From Ramlibacter tataouinensis TTB310 (GTDB lineage Bacteria; Pseudomonadota; Gammaproteobacteria; Burkholderiales; Burkholderiaceae_C), in contig NC_015677.1 in assembly GCF_000215705.1 (NCBI RefSeq), forward strand, positions 694,001-758,000: 64,000 nt of DNA. The letters run 5' to 3'. The position numbers and the translations under genes were made by a program. Positions 35,254-43,813 of the stretch are shown in pieces; the stretch's first letter is position 1, and each line of letters opens with the position of its first letter. The notes beneath the pieces are model-generated. The model saw only the letters and a list, made by a program, of their open reading frames with translations. It made no database searches and had not been told where the DNA came from.

Positions 35254-36351
35254 TCAGCGCTCGTCGTAGCTGACCACCAGGCGGGGGGTCAGTGCGCGCG
35301 CCTGGCAGGTGAGCACGAAGCCCTGCTCGACTTCCCAGGCCTCCAGCGTGAAGTTGCGGTCCATCGCCACCTGGCCTTCCAGCACCTTGGCCCGGCAGGT
35401 GCAGCACACGCCGCCCTTGCAGGAATAAGGCAGGTCCAGGCCGGCCTCCAGCGCCGCATCCAGCACGTGGTCGGCCCGGCCCAGGGTCAGTTGATGGGTC
35501 TTGCCGTCCAGCACCACCTGCAACTGGGTGGAAGGCGCGCTCGTTCGCGCGGCTGACGCCGCCGGGCCGGCCGCGCCCACCGGCGTGGCGACGGCGCTGC
35601 CCGCGGAGAAGAAGCGCTCGCTGTGGATGCGCCCGGCCGGCACGCCGGCCGCCAGCAAGGCGCTCTGCACCGATTCGATCATGCCCTCGGGCCCGCACAG
35701 GAAGGCCTCGTCGATGGACGCGGCGGGCACCAGGGTGCGCAGCAGTTCGGCGGCCTTGGCCTGGTCCAGCCGTCCCTGCAGCAGCTGCACCTCCTGCGGC
35801 TGGCGCGAGAGCAGGTGCACCAGCGCCAGCCGGTCGGGGTGGCGGTCCTTCAGGTCGGCCAGTGCCTCGTTGAACATGATGGTGTTCACGCGCTGGTTGC
35901 CGTACACCAGGGTGAAGCGCGAATCCGGCTCGCGCGCCAGCGTGGTCGCGATGATGGACAGCAGCGGCGTGATGCCCGAACCGGCGGCGAAGCCCACGCG
36001 GTGGCGCGCGCCGGGCAGGCGCGGGCTGAAGCGGCCGTCGGGCGGCATCACGTCCACCGTCGCGCCCGGCACCAGGTGGCGCAGCGCCCAGCGCGAGAAC
36101 AGGCCCCCTTCCACGGGCTTGATGCCGACCTCGATCTCGCCGCTGCGCTCATAGCGCTGGTGCGGGCTGCAGATCGAGTAGCTGCGCCGCACCTCCTGGC
36201 CGCCGATGATGGCACGCAGCGTGAGGAACTGGCCGGGGTGGAAGTCGAACGCCGCGCGCAGCGCCTCGGGCACGGCGAAGGTGACGGCGGCCGCGCCGGC
36301 CGCTTCGGGCGTGACGCGACGCACGGGCAGCGGGTGGAAGGTGGTGGCCAT
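35254..36351 (-). CDS. paaE: Phenylacetyl-CoA epoxidase reductase subunit
   Basis: A 365-residue reductase that passes electrons from NADPH to the PaaABC oxygenase. The N-terminal ferredoxin-reductase FAD domain shows RRSYSICSP and GGLFSRWALRHLVPGATVDVMPP. The NAD(P) domain has GFAAGSGITPLLSI and DEAFLCGPEGMIESV. The C-terminal plant-type [2Fe-2S] domain has LDLPYSCKGGVCCTCRAKVLEG and the distal LTCQARAL. A short Ala/Pro linker separates the flavin and iron-sulfur parts. Last gene of paaABCDE; gap to paaD 12 bp. Confidence 0.95.
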   Translation of the reverse strand: MATTFHPLPVRRVTPEAAGAAAVTFAVPEALRAAFDFHPGQFLTLRAIIGGQEVRRSYSICSPHQRYERSGEIEVGIKPVEGGLFSRWALRHLVPGATVDVMPPDGRFSPRLPGARHRVGFAAGSGITPLLSIIATTLAREPDSRFTLVYGNQRVNTIMFNEALADLKDRHPDRLALVHLLSRQPQEVQLLQGRLDQAKAAELLRTLVPAASIDEAFLCGPEGMIESVQSALLAAGVPAGRIHSERFFSAGSAVATPVGAAGPAASAARTSAPSTQLQVVLDGKTHQLTLGRADHVLDAALEAGLDLPYSCKGGVCCTCRAKVLEGQVAMDRNFTLEAWEVEQGFVLTCQARALTPRLVVSYDER

Positions 36352-36363
36352 CGCGACGCGGGG

Positions 36364-36879
36364 TCAATAGGGTTTGAAGTGGTCGAAGGGCTCCAAACAC
36401 GCCAGGCACTTGTACAGGGCCTTGCAGGCGGTGGAGCCGAAGTGCGAGACCTCGGTGGTGTCGCTGGAGCCGCAGCGCGGGCAGGGTACGGCGTCGGCCG
36501 CGCTCCGGCGCGGGGCCAGCCGCACGACGTTGGCCGATGGCGCCTGCGCATTAGGGGGCGCGATGCCGAAGGCGCGCAGCTTCTCGCGGGCGACCGGGGT
36601 GATCCAGTCCGTGGTCCAGGCCGGCGCCAGCCGCGTCACCACCGCCGCGTCCAGTCCTTGCGTGGCGAGCGCGGCACGCACGTCGTCCTCGATCTGGCCC
36701 ATGGCGGGACAGCCGCTGTAGGTGGGGGTGATCACCACTTCCAGCGTGCCGTCCTCACGCTCGTTCACGCTGCGCAAGATGCCTAGCTCGGCAATGGTTA
36801 CCACGGGGATTTCCGGGTCGGTCACCCCCTCCAGGGCCTGCCAGGCGCGTTCGGCCGGGCTGCAGATCGGGATCGCCAT
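36364..36879 (-). CDS. paaD: Phenylacetyl-CoA epoxidase accessory protein PaaD
   Basis: A 171-residue MIP18/SufT-like protein needed for assembly or maturation of the epoxidase. The DUF59 domain is LEGVTDPEIPVVTIAELGILR...ITPTYSGCPAMGQIEDDV. The C-terminal metal-binding tail has CPRCGSSDTTEVSHFGSTACKALYKCLACLEPFDHFKPY-type cysteines (four in two pairs) and ends with the characteristic FDHFK. The ATG at 36879 gives the family's usual N-terminus (ICSPAERAWQALE). It is 14 bp from paaC and 12 bp from paaE. Confidence 0.95.
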   Translation of the reverse strand: MAIPICSPAERAWQALEGVTDPEIPVVTIAELGILRSVNEREDGTLEVVITPTYSGCPAMGQIEDDVRAALATQGLDAAVVTRLAPAWTTDWITPVAREKLRAFGIAPPNAQAPSANVVRLAPRRSAADAVPCPRCGSSDTTEVSHFGSTACKALYKCLACLEPFDHFKPY

Positions 36880-36893
36880 GGCCGCGAACGCCG

Positions 36894-37688
36894 CTACCAC
36901 GTGGCGCCCGGGTGCGCCCGCGCCAGGCTCTGCATCTCGGCCAGCAGATAACCCAGGTGCTCGGAATGCTGGCCCTGCTTGCCACGCGGCACGTGGCCGC
37001 CCGGCGTGGGCCGGCGCAACGTGGCCTCGGCCAGCGCCTCGTCCACCGCGCGATCCCAGTCCGGTTGCAGCGATCGCGTGTCGACGCCCGTGCCGTCCGC
37101 CCCCGCCGCGGCTTCGTCGGGCGAGGCGATGAAGAACTCCTGCGTGTAGGGCAGCAGGTGGTCCAGCGCCGCCTGCATGCGCGCATGCGACTCGTCGGTG
37201 CCGTCGCCCAGGCGCACCAGCCAGTCGCGGGCATGGCGCAGGTGGTAGCGCACCTCCTTGAGCGACTTGGCAGCGATGGCCGCCAGCTGCGCATCGCGCG
37301 AGCCGGCCAGCGCGCCCCACAGCAGCACCATCAACTGGCTGTAGAGGAAGTTGCGGGCGATGGTGGTGGCGTAGTCGCGGTCGGCCGCGGCCGTGCCGGC
37401 CAGCGGGCCGTGGTGCGGCAGCTCCAGCAGCGTGCAGTTGCGAAACTGCTGCGCGTCGCGGAAGTAGGCCAGGGTGTCCTCGGTCGCCCCTTCACCCTGC
37501 ACGGAGGCTGCATGCTGGTACAGCAGCCGCGCCTGGCCGATCAGGTCCAGGCTGATGTTGGTCAAGGCGATGTCCTCCTCCAGCACCGGCCCGTGGCCGC
37601 ACCACTCGGCGTTGCGCTGGCCCAGCACCAGCGCGTTGTCGGCCAGGTGCAGCAGGTAGCCCACCGGCGCGTGCACGGCGGCGTCCAT
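36894..37688 (-). CDS. paaC: Phenylacetyl-CoA epoxidase structural subunit PaaC
   Basis: A 264-residue ferritin-like helical protein that forms the stable PaaAC core of the multicomponent oxygenase. PVGYLLHLADNALVLGQRNAEWCGHGPVLEEDIALTNISLDLIGQAR is the signature first half. RNFLYSQLMVLLWGALAGSRD and AAIAAKSLKEVRYHLRHARDWLVRLGDGTDESHARM follow. Its start codon shares one base with the paaB stop (TGATG), so translation is coupled. PaaC lacks the full di-iron ligand set that PaaA has, as is normal for the family. Confidence 0.95.
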   Translation of the reverse strand: MDAAVHAPVGYLLHLADNALVLGQRNAEWCGHGPVLEEDIALTNISLDLIGQARLLYQHAASVQGEGATEDTLAYFRDAQQFRNCTLLELPHHGPLAGTAAADRDYATTIARNFLYSQLMVLLWGALAGSRDAQLAAIAAKSLKEVRYHLRHARDWLVRLGDGTDESHARMQAALDHLLPYTQEFFIASPDEAAAGADGTGVDTRSLQPDWDRAVDEALAEATLRRPTPGGHVPRGKQGQHSEHLGYLLAEMQSLARAHPGATW

Positions 37689-37981
37689 CACATGTGGCCC
37701 ACTTCGGGCGGGATATCGTAGAAGGTGGGATGGCGGTAGATCTTGTCGCCGGCCGGCTCGAAGAACTCGGCCTTGTCCTCGGGCTCGCTGGCCGTGATCA
37801 GCGCCGAGGGCACGACCCAGAGGCTCACGCCTTCCTGGCGGCGGGTGTAGACGTCGCGCGCCATCTGCAGCGCCTGCTGCGCGTCGGCCGCGTGCAGGCT
37901 GCCGCAGTGCTTGTGCTCCAGGCCCTGTTTGCTGCGGACAAAAACTTCCCAGAGCGGCCATTCCTTGCGCGGATCGCTCAT
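37688..37981 (-). CDS. paaB: Phenylacetyl-CoA epoxidase subunit PaaB
   Basis: A 97-residue protein that bridges PaaAC units. [51 protein letters not shown] is the full family signature, ending [18 protein letters not shown]. The start overlaps the paaA stop (ATGA at 37978-37981) and the end overlaps the paaC start, so PaaA, PaaB and PaaC are made in a coupled series. Confidence 0.96.
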   Translation of the reverse strand: MSDPRKEWPLWEVFVRSKQGLEHKHCGSLHAADAQQALQMARDVYTRRQEGVSLWVVPSALITASEPEDKAEFFEPAGDKIYRHPTFYDIPPEVGHM

Positions 37982-38997
37982 GCCGCCTCCTTCATCGCCC
38001 GCGAGCGCTGCTTGCGCGCATGCGCCAGCGCGGCCTCGCGCACCCAGCGTCCGTCCTCGTGCGCCTTGACCCGGGTGGCCAGGCGCTCCTTGTTGCACGG
38101 GCCGTTGCCGTTGACCACGGCCCAGAAGTCGTCCCAGTCGATGGCGCCAAAGGCGTGCTGCTGGCGCTCCTCGTTCCACTGGAGCTCCGGGTCGGGCAGG
38201 GTGACGCCCAAGATTTGCGCCTGCGGCACCGTGGCGTCAACGAACTTCTGGCGCAGTTCGTCGTTGCTGATGCGCTTGATGCCCCAGCGCATGCCCTGCG
38301 CGCTGTTGGGGCTGTCGGCGTCGGGCGGGCCGAACATGGCCAGCACCGGCCACCACCAGCGGTTGACGGCATCCTGCACCATCTCGCGCTGCGCCGGCGT
38401 GCCCTTCATCAGCGTCATCAGGCTCTCGAAGCCCTGGCGCTGGTGGAAGCTTTCCTCCTTGCAGATGCGGATCATCGCCCGCGCGTAGGGGCCGTACGAG
38501 CAGCGGCAGATCGGCACCTGGTTCATGATGGCCGCGCCGTCCACCAGCCAGCCGATCACGCCCACGTCGGCCCAGGTCAGGGTGGGGTAGTTGAAGATGG
38601 AGCTGTACTTGGCCTTGCCCGAATGCAGGGCGTCCAGCATCTGGTCGCGGCTGGTGCCCAGGGTCTCGGCCGCGCTGTATAGGTACAAGCCATGGCCGCC
38701 CTCGTCCTGCACTTTGGCCAGCAGGATGGCCTTGCGCTTGAGCGAGGGCGCGCGCGAGATCCAGTTGCCCTCGGGCAGCATGCCGACGATCTCGCTGTGC
38801 GCATGCTGGCTGATCTGGCGCACCAGGGTCTTGCGGTAGGCCTCGGGCATCCAGTCCTGCGGCTCGATCTTGCCTTGGGCATCGATCCTGGCGTCGAAAC
38901 GCGATTGCAGCTCGGCAGTGTGAGCATCCGCTCGCGGCGACACGGGCTGCAGGGCTCGCTGCGACGGATCGGGAAGGTCCAGGGCTTGCGTGTACAT
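37978..38997 (-). CDS. paaA: Phenylacetyl-CoA epoxidase catalytic subunit PaaA
   Basis: A 339-residue di-iron monooxygenase that epoxidises the ring of phenylacetyl-Co[69 protein letters not shown] contains the first iron ligands (E-x2-H sets). [21 protein letters not shown] holds the second set. It has a ~35-residue N-terminal extension ([12 protein letters not shown]...) compared with the E. coli protein. The ATG at 38997 lies only 6 bp beyond the -10 box, with no ribosome binding site, which suggests a leaderless message. First gene of the operon. Confidence 0.96.
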   Translation of the reverse strand: MYTQALDLPDPSQRALQPVSPRADAHTAELQSRFDARIDAQGKIEPQDWMPEAYRKTLVRQISQHAHSEIVGMLPEGNWISRAPSLKRKAILLAKVQDEGGHGLYLYSAAETLGTSRDQMLDALHSGKAKYSSIFNYPTLTWADVGVIGWLVDGAAIMNQVPICRCSYGPYARAMIRICKEESFHQRQGFESLMTLMKGTPAQREMVQDAVNRWWWPVLAMFGPPDADSPNSAQGMRWGIKRISNDELRQKFVDATVPQAQILGVTLPDPELQWNEERQQHAFGAIDWDDFWAVVNGNGPCNKERLATRVKAHEDGRWVREAALAHARKQRSRAMKEAA

Positions 38998-39003
38998 GCC
39001 CGA

Positions 39004-39038
39004 AGTATAGTCATTCACCGACCGGCCGGTCGGTGAAT
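39004..39038 (-). promoter_or_regulatory. paa promoter with 26-bp perfect palindromic operator
   Basis: The arm ATTCACCGACCGG (39013-39025) is followed immediately by its exact reverse complement (39026-39038), a 26-bp perfect palindrome of the ACCGACCGGTCGGT type bound by TetR-family regulators such as PaaR. On the minus strand the -10 box TATACT (39009-39004) abuts it, so the operator covers the -35 region. A bound repressor would block RNA polymerase; the expected inducer is phenylacetyl-CoA. No tetR gene is within the window. Confidence 0.8.
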
Positions 39039-39050
39039 TAGGAGCCACTG

Positions 39051-39971
39051 TCAGCCAGCGGATTCCAGCGCCTGCGCCTGTCCCCGCCCACGGCCGAGCA
39101 CAGCCAGCAGCTGGGGCAGGGCGGCCGCCAGGGCCGGCTTGAGCGTGTGCGGCGGGTTCACCACGAACATGCCGCTGGCCGCCAGGCCGGGGCGGCGCAC
39201 CTCGCCGGGCTCCGGCTGCTTGTCCTCGCGCTGGCCGATGGCCAGGCTGGCGTGCAGCCAGGGCTTGCCGGCCTGGTTGGCGACGGTCTTCAGCCGCCGC
39301 GGCAGCTCGTGCGCCTCGGGGCGGGGGATGAGGGGGTACCAGATCGCGTAGGTGCCGGTGGCGAAGCGCTTGAGGCTGTCCTGCAGGCAGGCGCTCACTT
39401 TGGCGTAGTCGCTCTTGATCTCGTAGCTGGGATCGATCAGCACCAGGGCGCGGCGCGACGGGGGCGGCAGCAGCGCCTTGAGCGCCTCGAAGCCGTCCTG
39501 CCGCGCCACGCTGATCTGGCGCCCCGCCTGCAGCTGGGCGACGTTGGCCGCCAGCGACTTGCTATCGGTGGGGTGCAGCTCGAACAGCTTGAGCTTGTCG
39601 CGCGCCTCGGCGCGCAGGAACTGCTGGGCGACGAAAGGCGAGCCGGGATAGATCCTGAGCAGCCCGTCCGGGTTCAGGCCCGCCACCAGGTCCAGGTAGT
39701 CCTGGACCGCGGGTGCTATGTCTTCAATGGCACCCGCTGCTTCTCCTGCGGGGGCCAGGGCCGAGAACAGCTTGAAAACGCCGTCCTGGGCCTCGCCCGA
39801 GGTGCCGGCATAGTCGCCGTCCAGCCGGTACAGCCCGGCGCCGGCATGGGTGTCGATCACCGTCAGCGGCGTGGGCTTGCGGGTCAGGTGCCGCAGGAGG
39901 GCGATCAGCACCGTGTGCTTGAGCACGTCGGCGTGGTTGCCGGCGTGGAAGGCGTGGCGGTAGCTGAACAT
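39051..39971 (-). CDS. rlmJ: 23S rRNA (adenine(2030)-N6)-methyltransferase
   Basis: A 306-residue methyltransferase. [29 protein letters not shown] and [18 protein letters not shown] are the diagnostic RlmJ N-terminus and SAM motif. The inserted helical subdomain follows, and the catalytic motif reads [14 protein letters not shown], where E. coli has DPPYE; the second Pro is Ser here. [12 protein letters not shown] is near the C-terminus. It stands upstream of the paa promoter on the same strand with a 53-bp gap, but its function (ribosome maturation) is unrelated. Confidence 0.93.
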   Translation of the reverse strand: MFSYRHAFHAGNHADVLKHTVLIALLRHLTRKPTPLTVIDTHAGAGLYRLDGDYAGTSGEAQDGVFKLFSALAPAGEAAGAIEDIAPAVQDYLDLVAGLNPDGLLRIYPGSPFVAQQFLRAEARDKLKLFELHPTDSKSLAANVAQLQAGRQISVARQDGFEALKALLPPPSRRALVLIDPSYEIKSDYAKVSACLQDSLKRFATGTYAIWYPLIPRPEAHELPRRLKTVANQAGKPWLHASLAIGQREDKQPEPGEVRRPGLAASGMFVVNPPHTLKPALAAALPQLLAVLGRGRGQAQALESAG

Positions 39972-40003
39972 CCGGCCATCCTAACCCGCCGCAACCGCCA
40001 GGA

Positions 40004-40032
40004 TTGGGCCCATGGCCGGTTCATCCTATAAT
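40004..40032 (+). promoter_or_regulatory. Sigma-70 promoter for rplM-rpsI
   Basis: -35 TTGGGC (40004-40009), a 17-nt spacer, -10 TATAAT (40027-40032, consensus). The RNA would start near 40039, leaving a ~138-nt leader before rplM. The leader contains a GGCAGGC...GCCTGCC hairpin (about 40070-40091) that could be a site for ribosomal-protein autoregulation (inference). Confidence 0.75.
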
Positions 40033-40176
40033 CGTGGGCTCTGCAGCGCCTTGAACCCCGCGGCAGATAACGGCAGGCTTGCCGCCTGCCGCCATCTCCT
40101 ACCTAAGAGGTCTCCACCCAGAGAGACACCGACCGTGGAAAAGGGTTCTCTCAAGCCACTACCTCGAAAGAGACTC

Positions 40177-40605
40177 ATGAAAACGTTCAGCGCGAAACCC
40201 GCTGACGTGACGCACGAGTGGTTTGTGATTGACGCCACCGACAAGGTGCTCGGTCGGGTTGCCAGCGAAGCAGCCCTCCGTTTGCGCGGCAAGCACAAGG
40301 CCATCTACACGCCTCACGTCGACACCGGCGACTTCATTGTCGTCGTCAATGCCTCCAAGCTCCGGGTCACCGGCGCCAAGGAACTCGACAAGAAGTACTA
40401 CCGCCACTCCGGCTTCCCCGGTGGCATCCGCGAAACCAACTTCCGCGACATGCAGGCCAGGCACCCGGGCCGCGCGCTCGAGAAGGCCGTCAAGGGCATG
40501 CTGCCCAAAGGTCCGCTCGGCTACGCCATGATCAAGAAGCTCAAGGTCTACGGCGGCGCGGAGCACCCGCACACCGCCCAGCAACCCAAGCCGCTGGAAA
40601 TCTGA
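40177..40605 (+). CDS. rplM: 50S ribosomal protein L13
   Basis: A 142-residue protein of normal length. [58 protein letters not shown] is the L13 signature. [17 protein letters not shown] and the C-terminal [31 protein letters not shown] are conserved. GAAAGAG lies ahead of the ATG. It is paired with rpsI 10 bp downstream, the universal bacterial arrangement. Base composition is slightly lower in GC, as expected for a highly expressed gene. Confidence 0.98.
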   Translation: MKTFSAKPADVTHEWFVIDATDKVLGRVASEAALRLRGKHKAIYTPHVDTGDFIVVVNASKLRVTGAKELDKKYYRHSGFPGGIRETNFRDMQARHPGRALEKAVKGMLPKGPLGYAMIKKLKVYGGAEHPHTAQQPKPLEI

Positions 40606-40615
40606 GGAGCCCGCA

Positions 40616-41008
40616 ATGATTGGTGAATGGAACAACGGCACCGGCCGCCGCAAGAGCAGCGTGGCCCGTGTCTTCCTGAAGAAGGGCTCCGGCAAGATCA
40701 CGGTCAACGGCAAGGACATCGAGCAGTTCTTCGGCCGCCAGACCTCGATCATGATCGTCAAGCAGCCGCTCTTCTTGACCAACCATGTCGAAACCTTCGA
40801 CATCCAGGTCAACGTGCACGGCGGCGGCGAGTCCGGCCAGGCCGGGGCGGCGCGCCACGGCATCACCCGGGCGCTGATCGACTACGACGCGGCCCTCAAG
40901 CCGGCGCTCAGCCAGGCCGGCTTCGTCACCCGCGACGCCCGCGAGGTGGAGCGCAAGAAGGTGGGCCTGCATTCCGCCCGCCGCCGCAAGCAGTTCAGCA
41001 AGCGCTAA
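40616..41008 (+). CDS. rpsI: 30S ribosomal protein S9
   Basis: A 130-residue protein. [38 protein letters not shown] and [22 protein letters not shown] are conserved. The basic C-terminal tail, [10 protein letters not shown], reaches the decoding centre in the 30S subunit. GAGGAGC precedes the ATG. Co-transcribed with rplM. Confidence 0.98.
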   Translation: MIGEWNNGTGRRKSSVARVFLKKGSGKITVNGKDIEQFFGRQTSIMIVKQPLFLTNHVETFDIQVNVHGGGESGQAGAARHGITRALIDYDAALKPALSQAGFVTRDAREVERKKVGLHSARRRKQFSKR

Positions 41009-41025
41009 GCCCCCAAGCGCAAGGC

Positions 41026-41045
41026 GCCAAAACAACGGTTTTGGC
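41026..41045 (+). terminator. Hairpin after rpsI
   Basis: GCCAAAAC (41026-41033) and GTTTTGGC (41038-41045) form a perfect 8-bp stem with an AACG loop, 17 bp after the rpsI stop. No U-tract follows, so it may attenuate rather than stop transcription into the next gene. Confidence 0.4.
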
Positions 41046-41112
41046 ACCGCGTTACAAGCCGCAAGGGTCCGCCCGTGCGGCTTCGTGCTTTCTGGCGGCA
41101 TCATTCGAGCTC

Positions 41113-41820
41113 ATGCGTTTCAAGCTGCTTCGACGCCGCCTCACCATCAGCGCTCCGCGCGTGGCCGTGCGCAGCGCGATGCCGTGGCCGCTGCGCTGGG
41201 CCGCCGCCGCCATCGTGCTGGGCTTTTGCGGCGCCATCAGCCTGTGGGCCTTCGAGATCGGCCGGAACATCGCCGGCTTGGACACCGCCGCCGAGCGGGA
41301 GCTGTTGCGCCTGCGCAAGGAAGTGGTCGAGCTGCGCGAGGAGCGCGAGCGCATCCAGTCCGAGCTCAACACCTCGGGCAGCCGCATCACCACGGAAAAA
41401 GCCGCGCAGGAGCGGCTGACCGCCCAGATCCGCGTGCTGGAAGCCGAGAACCGGGCCTTGCGCGACGACCTGGGCTTCTTCGAAAAGCTCATCCCGACCG
41501 CCAGCGCCGAGGCCGTAGCCATCCGCGGACTGCAGGCCGAAGTGCTGGCGGGCAGCCAGCTGCGCTGGCAGGTGCTGGTGCTGCAGCCGGTGAAGAACGC
41601 GCCCGAATTCCACGGCCGCCTGGAGCTCAGCATTGCCGGCACCCAGGACGGCCGTCCCTGGACCATGCAGCTGCCCGGCGGTGCGCAACCGCTGAGCTTT
41701 CGCCAGTACCGGCGGATCGAGGGAATGGTCGATCTGCCGGCCAACGCCGTGGTACAAAACGTATCCGCCAGGGTGGTGGAGGGCAATGCCACCCGGGCCA
41801 TGCAAAGCATTCCGCTGTAG
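41113..41820 (+). CDS. Membrane-anchored coiled-coil protein (DUF6776-like)
   Basis: A 235-residue protein. A basic N-terminus leads into one membrane helix (AAAIVLGFCGAISLWAFEIG, about 32-51). A long coiled coil follows (AAERELLRLRKEVVELREERERIQSELN...LEAENRALRDDLGFFEKL, about 57-130). A beta-rich C-terminal domain follows (about 140-235, RWQVLVLQPVKNAPEFHGRLELSIAG and PLSFRQYRRIEGMVDLP). It probably sits in the inner membrane with its coil outside. It is followed 26 bp later by the bactofilin gene, so it may recruit or anchor that cytoskeletal polymer (inference). Exact function unknown. Confidence 0.8.
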   Translation: MRFKLLRRRLTISAPRVAVRSAMPWPLRWAAAAIVLGFCGAISLWAFEIGRNIAGLDTAAERELLRLRKEVVELREERERIQSELNTSGSRITTEKAAQERLTAQIRVLEAENRALRDDLGFFEKLIPTASAEAVAIRGLQAEVLAGSQLRWQVLVLQPVKNAPEFHGRLELSIAGTQDGRPWTMQLPGGAQPLSFRQYRRIEGMVDLPANAVVQNVSARVVEGNATRAMQSIPL

Positions 41821-41846
41821 AGCAAGCGACACCGAGGAGAAAGACC

Positions 41847-42248
41847 ATGTTCGGCAAGAAAGCGCAACCCCCGATCAAGAGCCTGATCGCCCAGGGCAGC
41901 CGCATCGAAGGCAGCCTGAAATTCAGCGAGGGCCTGCGCATCGACGGCGAGGTCGTGGGCGACATGCGGGCCGACCCGGAGCAGCCCAGCCTGCTGGTCA
42001 TCTCCGAGCAGGCCGTGGTGGCGGGAGAGATCCACGCCGACCATGTCATCGTCAACGGTACGGTGCGCGGCCCCATCCATGCGCGCGAGCTGCTGGAGCT
42101 GCAGCCGCGGGCCCGCATCGAGGGCGACGTGTCCTACCGCTCCCTGGAAATGCACCAGGGCGCCACCATCTCCGGGCAGTTGCGGCCCATGCTGGTGGAG
42201 GCCGAGGAAGAAAAGCCCTTACTGAAGCTGGCGGCAAACAACCAGTGA
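41847..42248 (+). CDS. Bactofilin (polymer-forming cytoskeletal protein)
   Basis: A 133-residue right-handed beta-helix protein. [29 protein letters not shown] is the first pair of beta-helix turns. [66 protein letters not shown] shows the repeating turns with G-D/E-V patterns. The N- and C-terminal tails are short. Bactofilins self-assemble into filaments at the membrane and position cell-wall enzymes. GAGGAGA lies 7 nt ahead of the ATG. It forms an operon with the upstream coiled-coil membrane protein; an M23 peptidase gene, a typical bactofilin partner, lies 1.6 kb downstream on the other strand. Confidence 0.92.
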   Translation: MFGKKAQPPIKSLIAQGSRIEGSLKFSEGLRIDGEVVGDMRADPEQPSLLVISEQAVVAGEIHADHVIVNGTVRGPIHARELLELQPRARIEGDVSYRSLEMHQGATISGQLRPMLVEAEEEKPLLKLAANNQ

Positions 42249-42306
42249 GCCGGCCCCGCCCCGGCATTGCCCTAGCATGGCGGGTAGAGTTGAAAAGGAT
42301 CCTTTC

Positions 42307-42672
42307 ATGAGCGCAGTCGCCGAGAACCTCCAGACCGAAATGCCCGCCCCGCTGATCTTCACGGACAGCGCCGCGGCCAAGGTGGCCGACCTCATCGCCG
42401 AGGAGGGCAACCCCGACCTGAAGCTGCGCGTCTTCGTGCAGGGTGGCGGCTGCTCCGGCTTCCAGTACGGCTTCACCTTCGACGAGATCGCCAACGAGGA
42501 CGACACCGTCATGAGCAAGAACGGCGTCTCGCTGCTGATCGACGCCATGAGCTACCAGTACCTCGTGGGCGCGGAGATCGACTACAAGGAAGACCTGCAG
42601 GGCGCGCAGTTCGTGATCAAGAACCCGAACGCCAGCACCACCTGCGGCTGCGGCTCCAGCTTCTCTGTCTAA
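42307..42672 (+). CDS. erpA: Iron-sulfur cluster insertion protein ErpA
   Basis: A 121-residue A-type carrier that delivers Fe-S clusters to target proteins. Its three ligand cysteines are C49 in [14 protein letters not shown] and C113/C115 in [13 protein letters not shown]. The sequence between ([52 protein letters not shown]) matches ErpA/IscA-like proteins. GAAAAGGA precedes the ATG; an in-frame upstream ATG at 42277 adds unconserved residues. The stop overlaps the convergent anmK stop by 3 nt. Confidence 0.96.
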   Translation: MSAVAENLQTEMPAPLIFTDSAAAKVADLIAEEGNPDLKLRVFVQGGGCSGFQYGFTFDEIANEDDTVMSKNGVSLLIDAMSYQYLVGAEIDYKEDLQGAQFVIKNPNASTTCGCGSSFSV

Positions 42673-43781
42673 GCGGGGTACACCGCACCCAGCACACGGG
42701 CGCCCAGGGCGCCCGTGGTGCTTGTGAGGGGCAGCTTTTCGCCGCGCAGGCACTGCCGCGCCAGCCAGGCGAAGGCGGTCGCTTCCACCTGCTGCGGCGG
42801 CAGGCCGGCCTCGGCGCTGGACAGCACCCGTGCCTGGGGCAGCAGCGCCTGCAGGTGGCGCATCAGATGCCCGTTGAGCGCTCCGCCGCCGCAGACGTAC
42901 AGCTTGTGCAGGCCGGGGGCGTGGCGCCGCACGTCGTCGGCGCAGCTGCAGGCCGTCAGCTCGGCCAGCGTGGCCTGTACATCGGCAGCGGCCAGGCCCG
43001 CGAAGCCGGCCGCCAGCCGCCGGTCCAGCCAATCCATGTTGAACAGGTCGCGGCCGGTGCTCTTGGGCGGCACCTCGCCGAAGTAGGGCTCGGCCAGCAG
43101 GGCCGCCAGCAAGCCGGGTTGCATCCGGCCGGACGCCGCCCAGGCACCGTCGGCGTCGAAGGGCTGGCCGCGGTGGCGGGCGCACCAGCCGTCCATCAGG
43201 CCGTTGGCGGGGCCGCAGTCGAAGCCCAGCATGTCGCCCTGCGGCCGCAGCACGGTCAGGTTGGCGATGCCGCCCAGGTTGAGCACGCCCACGGTCTGGG
43301 CGTCGTCGCCGAACCATCCCCGGTGGAAAAAGGGTGCCAGTGGCGCGCCCTGGCCGCCCGCCGCCACGTCGCGGCTGCGGAAATCGGCCACCACGGCGAT
43401 GCCCGTGAGCTCGGCCAGCAGGGCGGGCTGGCACAGCTGCAGCGTGTAGCCGGTGCCGTCGAATTCGCGCGGGCGGTGCCGCACCGTCTGGCCGTGGGCG
43501 CCGATCGCGGCCACCGAACGGGCCTCCGTCCGGGTGGCGGCGAGCAGCTGGCCGGCCACCTGCGCATAGACGCGCATCAGGCCGTTGCCGGCCAGCGCGG
43601 CCCGGTGCAGCTCGTTGTCGCCCGGGGTGTTCAGCGCCAGCAGCTCGGCGCGCAGCGCCGGCGCGAAGTCGCCGCCGGCATGGGCCAGCACCTGCGGCCG
43701 GCCGGAAGAGAAATCGGCCAGCACGCCATCGACACCGTCGATGGAGGTGCCGGACATGAGGCCGATGTAGAGATCCTGCAT
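42669..43781 (-). CDS. anmK: Anhydro-N-acetylmuramic acid kinase
   Basis: A 370-residue sugar kinase that converts 1,6-anhydro-MurNAc from wall turnover to MurNAc-6-phosphate. [19 protein letters not shown] is the ATP-binding start. [46 protein letters not shown] and [12 protein letters not shown], with the catalytic Asp, complete the core. [22 protein letters not shown] and the end GVVEATAF-like motif ([16 protein letters not shown]) are present. The chosen ATG gives the normal N-terminus. It is next to a wall-cutting M23 peptidase gene on the same strand, upstream by 33 bp. Confidence 0.95.
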   Translation of the reverse strand: MQDLYIGLMSGTSIDGVDGVLADFSSGRPQVLAHAGGDFAPALRAELLALNTPGDNELHRAALAGNGLMRVYAQVAGQLLAATRTEARSVAAIGAHGQTVRHRPREFDGTGYTLQLCQPALLAELTGIAVVADFRSRDVAAGGQGAPLAPFFHRGWFGDDAQTVGVLNLGGIANLTVLRPQGDMLGFDCGPANGLMDGWCARHRGQPFDADGAWAASGRMQPGLLAALLAEPYFGEVPPKSTGRDLFNMDWLDRRLAAGFAGLAAADVQATLAELTACSCADDVRRHAPGLHKLYVCGGGALNGHLMRHLQALLPQARVLSSAEAGLPPQQVEATAFAWLARQCLRGEKLPLTSTTGALGARVLGAVYPA

Positions 43782-43813
43782 GATGGGACGCACAGGATGG
43801 GGGGGAGGTGCTT

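Noticed and set aside
35228..35254. Terminator between paaE and the transglutaminase gene
   Set aside because: Short hairpins (CGCAGG/CCTGCG and AGCCTG/CAGGCT) exist but overlap, one includes the paaE stop codon, and neither has a U-tract.
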